Shown piece after piece: positions 29,017 to 33,834 of a stretch of DNA of 33,834 nt. How positions within the stretch are numbered: the stretch's first letter is position 1; each line of letters begins with the position of its first letter. A program made the position numbers and the translations under genes. Origin of the DNA: a virus; IMG/VR virus record IMGVR_UViG_3300042691_014828, positions 1-33,834 of that record. One strand, given 5' to 3'. The notes beneath the pieces are model-generated. The model was not told the DNA's origin, ran no database searches, and saw nothing but the letters and a program-made list of their open reading frames with translations.

Positions 29017-29045
29017 ATTATACCTCAAATAAAGTTGCAAGTCAA
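29017..29045 (-). promoter_or_regulatory. Vegetative promoter, leaderless type
   Basis: Minus strand TTGACT (29045-29040), 17-nt spacer starting TGCAA and ending GAGG, TATAAT (29022-29017), then 6 nt to the ATG at 29010. The TGA in TTGACT is also the stop codon of the MazG-like gene (29044-29042). It is the same design as the promoters at 18711 and 19090. Confidence 0.88.
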
Positions 29046-29413
29046 ACGAATTTTGAGAAATCTGGTGGCTTCCAACCCTCTGGTTTAAGGATCTTTCCAT
29101 CTTCACGACGAATAACCTTACCAGTAATATGGTCAATTTTAGAGAGATTGCTTTTAGCACCTTCATCCCATGCACCTTCACAATCCCAACCACGAGATTT
29201 CATATAACCAATAATAACCCACATCATATCAAAGCATGCATCAAGTTGTTCAGCATCATCTAAATCTTCATAGGCATCTAGAAACTCTTGATATTCTTCA
29301 TCAATCAATTTCTTGTATAACGCTGACAGTGTATTTCGTGGAACAGGAGTTGATGCATGGTTCTGTCCGCAAGCTGCTAAAAATACTGAAACATCTGTAA
29401 AAGTTTTACTCAT
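29042..29413 (-). CDS. MazG-like nucleotide pyrophosphohydrolase
   Basis: A 123-residue all-alpha NTP pyrophosphohydrolase (MazG/HisE-like). The metal-binding motif is visible: Glu39, Glu40 and Glu43 in DEEYQEF, then Asp58 and Asp62 in LDACFDMMW. The C-terminal NLSKIDHITGKVIRREDGKI and LKPEGWKPPDF are typical of the small phage versions. It may remove abnormal or stress nucleotides and keep dNTP pools favourable. It lies between the nucleotidase and a 46-aa gene; the latter's stop overlaps its start (TAATG). Confidence 0.85.
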   Translation of the reverse strand: MSKTFTDVSVFLAACGQNHASTPVPRNTLSALYKKLIDEEYQEFLDAYEDLDDAEQLDACFDMMWVIIGYMKSRGWDCEGAWDEGAKSNLSKIDHITGKVIRREDGKILKPEGWKPPDFSKFV

Positions 29414-29553
29414 TATTCTATCATCCTTAATAGTTTTTTAATTTGTGCTTTTAATTCCTTGTTTTCTTCCTCAAGGTTAAAGCACTTTTTCATATAATGC
29501 TCAAGTGCAGTTTCTGCATATTCACACACGTTTGTTTCTACTGGTTCAGTCAT
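29413..29553 (-). CDS. Small coiled-coil protein
   Basis: A 46-residue protein, MTEPVETNVCEYAETALEHY followed by MKKCFNLEEENKELKAQIKK and LLRMIE. The C-terminal half forms a regular heptad pattern, so it should be a short coiled coil that dimerises. Both ends overlap neighbours in the tight style of this operon (ATGA with the AbrB-like gene before it and TAATG with the MazG-like gene after it), which supports it as a real gene. Function unknown. Confidence 0.7.
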   Translation of the reverse strand: MTEPVETNVCEYAETALEHYMKKCFNLEEENKELKAQIKKLLRMIE

Positions 29554-29753
29554 CTGTTTCTGTCCGTATCATAATAGTACTTACTATGTTCTTGTTGTTT
29601 TGAAAGACTCCATGTACCATCTTTATTATCAGTCCATGTAAGAACGTCGCCTTCTTTCCATCCAGCACCATCTAGTAAATCTTGAGGTAATGGCATAACT
29701 AAATCACCACTACCATCATCTGCTTCTTCAAGTGTAATAGTCCATGTTGTCAT
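29550..29753 (-). CDS. AbrB/SpoVT-like small DNA-binding-type protein
   Basis: A 67-residue protein whose first 50 residues (MTTWTITLEEADDGSGDLVM, PLPQDLLDGAGWKEGDVLTW, NKDGTWSLSK) follow the swapped-hairpin AbrB pattern: a strand, Pro-x-x-Leu, a helix, GW(K)EGD, then a strand. It may regulate transcription or be half of an antitoxin-like system, but no toxin gene is adjacent. The start at 29753 overlaps the previous stop as ATGA; an upstream TTG would extend it by three residues. Confidence 0.78.
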   Translation of the reverse strand: MTTWTITLEEADDGSGDLVMPLPQDLLDGAGWKEGDVLTWTDNKDGTWSLSKQQEHSKYYYDTDRNR

Positions 29754-29935
29754 AATACCCAATCCTCTGCGTAAGTTTCTGCATGTTCTAAAGTATCAAA
29801 GCTGGTTGAAAAAGAACTACCAGAGTCATTGGTGACAACAACTCGGTAATTACCCAATGTCAGATCTTTCATAACGACTGCACGTTTATTTGAGTCTTCA
29901 GAATAATACTCCGAAATAGTTTTTAACGCACTCAT
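29750..29935 (-). CDS. Small unknown protein
   Basis: A 61-residue protein, MSALKTISEYYSEDSNKRAV, then KDLTLGNYRVVVTNDSGSSF and FDTLEHAETYAEDWVL. The beta-strand pair and closing helix resemble a small conserved phage fold, but I do not recognise it. It overlaps the phosphoesterase stop by 4 nt (ATGA) and the AbrB-like start by 4 nt (ATGA), as expected of a genuine member of this operon. Confidence 0.72.
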   Translation of the reverse strand: MSALKTISEYYSEDSNKRAVVMKDLTLGNYRVVVTNDSGSSFSTSFDTLEHAETYAEDWVL

Positions 29936-30858
29936 ACTTCAACAACCTTTAATGTAAAATTATCGGCACGTGGTTCGTATTTAATATAACCACGAGGGTT
30001 ACAAACAACACGACACTCACCAATCATATAATCAAAGTCTTCATGAGTATGTCCATGAGTCCACAATTTGATTCCTGGACGATCAAGAATAAACTCAGAA
30101 AGATCGCTATGATATCCACCATTCATCAATGAGTCGTGAGCATAACGTGGATGACATGATTTGGTAGAAGGTGTATGATGACCAACTACAATAACAGTCT
30201 TCCATGGTGAAGTCTCAGAGTACATATGATCGATATACGCCAAACACTTAATGTGTGCATCAACGGCATCCTGTGGAGAGAAGGTAGAATCTTCTTCTTT
30301 CAATTTCATGCCAATATCGATATTATATCCTTGTTCATTTTTTTCGTAGTTACCATCAGCATCCTTCTTATACAAAGGAACTTTACGGTAAACTTTACGA
30401 GCAGAGTTTGCAATGATTTTAAAGTCATTCATAGAGTGACGGATGTACTCAAGTGTCATTGGATCATTGCGGTTCATATCAGTCCACAAAGTAGAACCAA
30501 TGAATACATGATCACCCAACTCGAATGTTTCTCGATCTAGGATGTGTAGATTTTTATTATGACCCAACTTACGCTTCAGTTCACTGTAAGTGTTGGCAAT
30601 GTCACCATGATACGATTCATGATTACCTGCAACGTAAATTACATGTGGGAATTCTGCGCATACTTCATGAAAGAAGTCGTGATACACTCGAGACTTTCCA
30701 CGCATGAAACCCATTTCGTCTTGACGACGATCATAGATGTCAAGATCATTTTCAACCAGAATGTCGCCTGAAAGAATCAGGACTTCTACGTCACCTGGAT
30801 TCTTTATGGACAATCCACCAAACTCCAAGTGCAAATCACTGCAAATTGCTATCTTCAT
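29932..30858 (-). CDS. Calcineurin-like metallophosphoesterase
   Basis: A 308-residue phosphoesterase with all five metal motifs: CSDLHLEFGG, LSGDIL, AGNHESYHG, VVGHHTPS and THGHTHEDF. Distinct from the LpxH-like enzyme at 24005: no C-terminal DWVES block, and a long insert (about residues 155-190, KVPLYKKDADGNYEKNEQG) before the fourth motif. Substrate unknown; nucleotides or nucleic acid ends are possible. I use the ATG at 30858 (MKIAICSD); an alternative at 30873 would overlap the previous gene by 8 nt. Confidence 0.87.
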   Translation of the reverse strand: MKIAICSDLHLEFGGLSIKNPGDVEVLILSGDILVENDLDIYDRRQDEMGFMRGKSRVYHDFFHEVCAEFPHVIYVAGNHESYHGDIANTYSELKRKLGHNKNLHILDRETFELGDHVFIGSTLWTDMNRNDPMTLEYIRHSMNDFKIIANSARKVYRKVPLYKKDADGNYEKNEQGYNIDIGMKLKEEDSTFSPQDAVDAHIKCLAYIDHMYSETSPWKTVIVVGHHTPSTKSCHPRYAHDSLMNGGYHSDLSEFILDRPGIKLWTHGHTHEDFDYMIGECRVVCNPRGYIKYEPRADNFTLKVVEV

Positions 30859-30865
30859 TTTATTA

Positions 30866-31444
30866 TCAAACATTAAAATTTATTGAAATGCTAATTCTAT
30901 CTTCATCACTTTTGTTTTTCTCAACCATGTGAAGTAGATTAGATCTAAAAATCACAAGCATAGATTCTTGTGGGGTGTAGGTGCACGTTTTATAGTTTGC
31001 TGGAACAGAAACAGAAGCAGGAAGAGGAAACATATCTGTATTAGCTTCTGAACTTCTAAAAGAAAGGTTGCCACAATCCTTAGGAGTTTTAACATAGTAA
31101 ACAACACTAAAGTGCGACTTAGCGTGCATATGATATTCTTGATACTCTTTTGGTGGTGCTAAATTTAACCAAGAGTCAATACAAACTGGATCTGAATCAA
31201 CACCATATTCTCTGGCGAATATTTTTACCTGTGACGCACATGCAGAAATCAAATCTGCAAATAAAGGATCAGATTTCATATCGTATAGATTCAAAGTGCT
31301 AAAGGTATCACACTTCCACTGGACATTTCTTTTTGGTGAATTGTCTCTTACATTATACACACACTGCGCATAAGAATCATTATTCGGTTTAAATTGATCT
31401 AAATGACTAATATCAATTAGAGTTGGAAACCACATCTCAATCAT
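30866..31444 (-). CDS. 2OG-Fe(II) oxygenase-like protein 2
   Basis: A 192-residue relative of the 2-oxoglutarate/iron dioxygenase family. Metal motif YHMHAKSHFSVVYYVKTP, then CGNLSFRSS, and the distal LHMVEKNKSDEDRISISINF with His and Arg. It begins MIEMWFPTLIDISHL, the typical N-terminus of the phage form. It lies 2 nt from its paralogue at 31447, so the pair probably arose by duplication or function together. Substrate unknown; protein or nucleotide hydroxylation are candidates. Confidence 0.85.
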   Translation of the reverse strand: MIEMWFPTLIDISHLDQFKPNNDSYAQCVYNVRDNSPKRNVQWKCDTFSTLNLYDMKSDPLFADLISACASQVKIFAREYGVDSDPVCIDSWLNLAPPKEYQEYHMHAKSHFSVVYYVKTPKDCGNLSFRSSEANTDMFPLPASVSVPANYKTCTYTPQESMLVIFRSNLLHMVEKNKSDEDRISISINFNV

Positions 31445-31446
31445 AA

Positions 31447-32019
31447 TTATGCTCCAATGTAATTAAGCGCAATAGAGATTCTTGTTGGATCTTCGTCTTC
31501 TGATAAATTTTGTTCAACATGGTGTGACATATAAGAAGGAAATAGCAGCAGAGTTCCTTGAATTGGTTTAACCCAATAACTTGGCCAGTTATTATCATTT
31601 ATTTCATTTGGAATAATGTAATGAGGTAACAGGTCTTGACGAGAGAATATAAGATTACCACAGTTATTGGGTGCACGAACGTATAAAACTGCAGATATAA
31701 GAGAAAATGGATGTTCATGGACCATGTTCCAACTATATTTTGGATTTACATTAAACCAATAGTTAGAAAGAACTGGGCTTTTATTAATGCCATATTCTCT
31801 AAACGCAGATGTTACTCTGATTTTAATTTCGTCAAATATGTTTTCTGCAAATGTAATATTAGGGTCTGTGAATGCTGGACTTTGCCACCCACCTCTATTT
31901 GATATAGCAACATCAGAGTTATCATTCTCCATTACAGATAAAATATGAGTATCCAAGCCAGCTGGGATTTCTAGCTTATCTGTAAATAAGCACGAGTGAA
32001 AAAGTTTAATTCCCTGCAT
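31447..32019 (-). CDS. 2OG-Fe(II) oxygenase-like protein 3
   Basis: A 190-residue member of the same family as the genes at 27769 and 30866. It shows SNRGGWQSPAF (also GGWQS in protein 1), the metal motif MVHEHPFSLISAVLYVRAP, CGNLIFSR, and the distal SHHVEQNLSEDED with RISIALNY. All predicted iron and 2-oxoglutarate residues are present. It overlaps the small gene upstream by 14 nt. Function unknown. Confidence 0.85.
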   Translation of the reverse strand: MQGIKLFHSCLFTDKLEIPAGLDTHILSVMENDNSDVAISNRGGWQSPAFTDPNITFAENIFDEIKIRVTSAFREYGINKSPVLSNYWFNVNPKYSWNMVHEHPFSLISAVLYVRAPNNCGNLIFSRQDLLPHYIIPNEINDNNWPSYWVKPIQGTLLLFPSYMSHHVEQNLSEDEDPTRISIALNYIGA

Positions 32020-32152
32020 TTTGTTCCTTATAATATCGATATAACTTCACACAATATGTAAATTGTTTTGGATAATGTTCAAAGTTAGGAAGATTATCAC
32101 CATAGTGATCTTCTAACTCTTGGTAGAGTTTTAATACTTCTTCATCACTCAT
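32006..32152 (-). CDS. Conserved very small protein
   Basis: A 48-residue protein, MSDEEVLKLYQELEDHYGDN followed by LPNFEHYPKQFTYCVKLYRY. The LYQELEDHYGDNLPNFEHYP stretch is one I recall as recurring among marine T4-like phages, with no known role. It overlaps the oxygenase at 32019 by 14 nt. The nearest promoter is about 110 nt upstream at 32269. Confidence 0.75.
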   Translation of the reverse strand: MSDEEVLKLYQELEDHYGDNLPNFEHYPKQFTYCVKLYRYYKEQNAGN

Positions 32153-32268
32153 TTCTTTTTCCAATGCGAGTGATGCCCTTTATTGAGAATCACTCCATTC
32201 CATATCATAGTTAGTGCCACACCGATCTGCTTAGTTGCAGCTTCCAAGTAGTATGACCGATAAGAACT

Positions 32269-32297
32269 ATTATACTCTAGCTTCTTTTGCAAAGCAA
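32269..32297 (-). promoter_or_regulatory. Vegetative promoter in a short non-coding stretch
   Basis: Minus strand TTGCTT (32297-32292), 17-nt spacer starting TGCAA, TATAAT (32274-32269). It carries the same TGCAA element as the other promoters but has about 110 nt of leader before the gene at 32152. The stretch 32153-32308 holds no gene I can support other than this promoter; a frame of 74 codons crossing it is rejected. Confidence 0.7.
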
Positions 32298-32308
32298 ATG
32301 TTTTTAGT

Positions 32309-32443
32309 CTAGTCTTGTAGCCTAGCTTGGGTATCGGCTTTTTGAGCCTTACGTTCCGTTTTCCAAAAAACACGTTTCCAGTCCTTTAAATGTTTCCACC
32401 ATTGAGGTGATTTAGTCAGGTTGCCCTGTTTTACATTCGCCAT
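32309..32443 (-). CDS. Conserved small basic protein
   Basis: A 44-residue protein rich in Lys, Arg and Trp: MANVKQGNLTKSPQWWKHLK, DWKRVFWKTERKAQKAD. A GGAG site lies 6 nt before the ATG. The WWKHL and FWK-ER-A-K pattern recurs in tiny marine phage proteins, as I recall; nucleic-acid or membrane binding is plausible. It overlaps the preceding gene by 32 nt. Confidence 0.75.
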   Translation of the reverse strand: MANVKQGNLTKSPQWWKHLKDWKRVFWKTERKAQKADTQARLQD

Positions 32444-32657
32444 ATAATTCTCCACCATAGTAGTTCAAGATTTCATCGATGTGCATAATCAATACTTGAT
32501 TATTCACCACATCGTCTGGATGTAACCAATAAGGATTCTCAGTTTCCATTGTATCAAAGTATTGTTTTAGTTCATTCTTCATGTAATCTCGTGCATCTGT
32601 GAGATTCAATCGTGTGATCGTATCCGCTGTTTCAAAATCAATTCCTAATTGTTTCAT
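32412..32657 (-). CDS. Conserved small unknown protein
   Basis: An 81-residue acidic protein, MKQLGIDFETADTITRLNLT, DARDYMKNELKQYFDTM, then ENPYWLHPDDVVNNQVLIMH and IDEILNYYGGE. The ENPYWLHPDDV block is one I recall as conserved among marine T4-like phages. No function known. Its 3' end overlaps the 44-aa gene. Confidence 0.8.
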   Translation of the reverse strand: MKQLGIDFETADTITRLNLTDARDYMKNELKQYFDTMETENPYWLHPDDVVNNQVLIMHIDEILNYYGGELYGECKTGQPD

Positions 32658-32669
32658 AATAACTCCAAA

Positions 32670-32864
32670 TTAACATTCAACATCTATATTACGACCTTTA
32701 TCCAAACCAAGTCGTATATTACGTGAGACTCGCTCTGCAATAATTCTATCAAAGTTTCGTTTATCAACTACCTTGCGATAATCTTCTTCTCGTTTATCCT
32801 GTAGCTGAACTCTTTGCATACGATCCAACTCTAGATTATGAGTGACAATGCTGGATACTTTCAT
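32670..32864 (-). CDS. Small basic unknown protein
   Basis: A 64-residue protein with high Arg/Asp/Lys content, MKVSSIVTHNLELDRMQRVQ, then DKREEDYRKVVDKRNFDRII and RVSRNIRLGLDKG. It looks wholly helical and basic. The ATG shares one base with the aldolase stop at 32864. No family recognised; RNA or DNA binding would fit the charge. Confidence 0.72.
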   Translation of the reverse strand: MKVSSIVTHNLELDRMQRVQLQDKREEDYRKVVDKRNFDRIIAERVSRNIRLGLDKGRNIDVEC

Positions 32865-33496
32865 TAGTATTTCCCCGATGCTAATACGATTTTACAAATG
32901 TGTTCTAATCTTTCTATGTGCTCATATGCACGCCATGGACTAGTATCTATGGCAACTACACCATGTCCTTTGATACCAACAATATCATAAGAGATATTAC
33001 CGTAGTCATCTAGCTGTAAGTTTTCATGGCAACGATCTGCTAATTCTTGACTAATGGGTGGAACATCTCCCACATTGGGTGCTACCTTTGTATATCGATT
33101 CAACTCTGGAAACGAATCACTAATCTTACTGAGATCAATACCAGCATGCATAGCTGCAATACAATAGGTAGGATGCACATGCACCACAACTCGAACATCT
33201 TCGCTGTGTTGACCCATATTCTTTTGTAATCCATAGTGCAAGGGTAATTCACCAGAAGGTTTTAGTTTACTACTGATATCGGAGTAATCCAATTCTATAC
33301 AGTACTGACTTAATAACGAACTGCCAAGACCAATCTTTTTAAACTGATCAGGTTGTAATGTTTGCTTACGTACTCCAGAGGGAGTGATGTAAAAGTGGTC
33401 TCGATCATGATGTCGAATACTAACATTACCATCTCTAGAGGTAATCCAATTACGCTTGTAAGCGTCAACCATAATATCACATATTGTTTCTAACAT
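32864..33496 (-). CDS. Class II aldolase/epimerase-like enzyme
   Basis: A 210-residue class II aldolase family protein. N-terminal WITSRDGNVSIRHHDRDHFY and TPSGVRKQTL match the phosphate-binding part; the zinc ligands are in VVHVHPTYCIAAMHAG (two His) and KGHGVVAID (third His), and the catalytic Glu is probably in PSGELPLHYGL. Relatives act on sugar phosphates such as ribulose-5-phosphate, fuculose-1-phosphate or methylthioribulose-phosphate, and sequence alone does not choose among them. It shares one base with each neighbour. A metabolic gene of host type. Confidence 0.88.
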   Translation of the reverse strand: MLETICDIMVDAYKRNWITSRDGNVSIRHHDRDHFYITPSGVRKQTLQPDQFKKIGLGSSLLSQYCIELDYSDISSKLKPSGELPLHYGLQKNMGQHSEDVRVVVHVHPTYCIAAMHAGIDLSKISDSFPELNRYTKVAPNVGDVPPISQELADRCHENLQLDDYGNISYDIVGIKGHGVVAIDTSPWRAYEHIERLEHICKIVLASGKY

Positions 33497-33711
33497 TATT
33501 CTATTCCAAAGTGATCTTTAATAAACTTTCCAGCAGTACTGGGTGCATCATATGCTTCGTTCAGTGTGTCAATCAAATCAACACATTCCTGTATAATCAT
33601 ACCAGCAAACCTTTCTGGATCTATTTGTAAAACAGATTGCATCTGACCATCCACTATCATTGTTTTATATGACTTGGATAGTTCGGCAAATTGTTTAATA
33701 CGTTCGTTCAT
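33496..33711 (-). CDS. Small conserved unknown protein with IIQEC/HFGIE
   Basis: A 71-residue protein, MNERIKQFAELSKSYKTMIV, then ERFAGMIIQECVDLIDTLNE and FIKDHFGIE. The pattern of a central IIQEC helix and a C-terminal HFG(V/I)E recurs in marine T4-like phages without known function. The gene upstream at 33708 ends with a similar IQEC...IKHKFGIE segment, so the two look like tandem paralogues. The start overlaps that gene's stop (ATGA). Confidence 0.82.
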   Translation of the reverse strand: MNERIKQFAELSKSYKTMIVDGQMQSVLQIDPERFAGMIIQECVDLIDTLNEAYDAPSTAGKFIKDHFGIE

Positions 33712-33834
33712 TCTATCCCAAATTTATGTTTAATTTCTTCTATACAATCTCGGCGAAACGCATCCTCAATCTGATCTCTATAGTCTTTATATCCAGGGGA
33801 AAGGTTTTCTACAACACCAATGCATTCCTGTATA
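33708..33834 (-). CDS. C-terminal part of a paralogue of the IIQEC/HFGIE protein
   Basis: The 41 readable residues start IQECIGVVENLSPGYKDYRD and end EEIKHKFGIE before TGA at 33710-33708. The IQEC core and IK-KFGIE end repeat those of the gene at 33496. The N-terminus is outside the window. Function unknown. Confidence 0.7.
   Translation of the reverse strand, partial: IQECIGVVENLSPGYKDYRDQIEDAFRRDCIEEIKHKFGIE

Noticed and set aside
32149-32373. A 74-codon minus-strand frame
   Set aside because: It crosses a good promoter (32269-32297), overlaps the well-supported 44-aa gene in another frame, and its protein shows no recognisable pattern.

Overview
This window is part of a T4-like marine myovirus genome. 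It is AT-rich by eye and almost gap-free, with many stop/start overlaps (TAATG, ATGA, GTGA). It carries a T4-type tail/baseplate set (gp6, gp25, PAAR tip, gp5, gp27, gp53, gp48, gp54-like, gp26, tape measure), the packaging/head proteins gp4 and gp16, and the replication/late-transcription block gp33-gp59-gp32 in T4 order. Many small genes look like the conserved unknowns of marine cyanophages and pelagiphages. No photosynthesis gene is present. The phage encodes a circularly permuted tmRNA, an arrangement known from alphaproteobacteria, marine picocyanobacteria and some betaproteobacteria, so the host is probably SAR11-like or another marine alphaproteobacterium. Prochlorococcus/Synechococcus cannot be excluded from this window.

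Layout. (1) 1-10231, minus: baseplate and tail-tip genes, read away from a short divergent region (10232-10286) with two T4-late-type NATAAATA boxes. (2) 10287-16243, plus: gp4, a 199-aa unknown, gp54-like tube initiator, holin candidate, thermonuclease-like protein, small terminase gp16, gp26-like tail chaperone, a 61-aa ORF reachable by a -1 frameshift on a run of eight T, and the tape measure protein. (3) A hairpin terminator lies between the convergent tape-measure and gp32 genes. (4) 16288-19083, minus: gp32, gp59, gp33 and small neighbours. (5) 19122-22512, minus: small exported or membrane proteins, a ClpP-like protease, a SleB-type wall hydrolase, a GroES-type co-chaperonin and the permuted tmRNA (tag ANDSVYALAA). 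(6) 22514-28517, minus: PD-(D/E)XK exonuclease, GT2 glycosyltransferase, LpxH-like phosphoesterase, fatty-acid desaturase, GH19 endolysin, PhoH, FmdB-like protein, a conserved unknown, a 2OG-Fe(II) oxygenase and a membrane protein. (7) 28510-33834, minus: HAD nucleotidase, MazG-like pyrophosphohydrolase, AbrB-like protein, metallophosphoesterase, two more 2OG oxygenases, a class II aldolase and many small genes.

The late genes build the tail, package DNA and lyse the cell. The minus-strand early/middle genes handle replication (gp32, gp59), the switch to late transcription (gp33), nucleotide and envelope metabolism, and protein quality control. A recurring vegetative promoter, TTGACT + TGCAA + 12 nt + TATAAT, sits immediately before several of these genes. 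At three genes the -10 box is only 5-6 nt from the ATG, which predicts leaderless mRNAs.

The strongest items to follow up are the permuted tmRNA and its ClpP/GroES neighbours, the predicted gp26 frameshift, the leaderless promoter family, the double-enzyme gp5 spike, and the glycosyltransferase/LpxH-like/desaturase cassette. All function calls were made by reading sequence and recalling family motifs; no database search was run.
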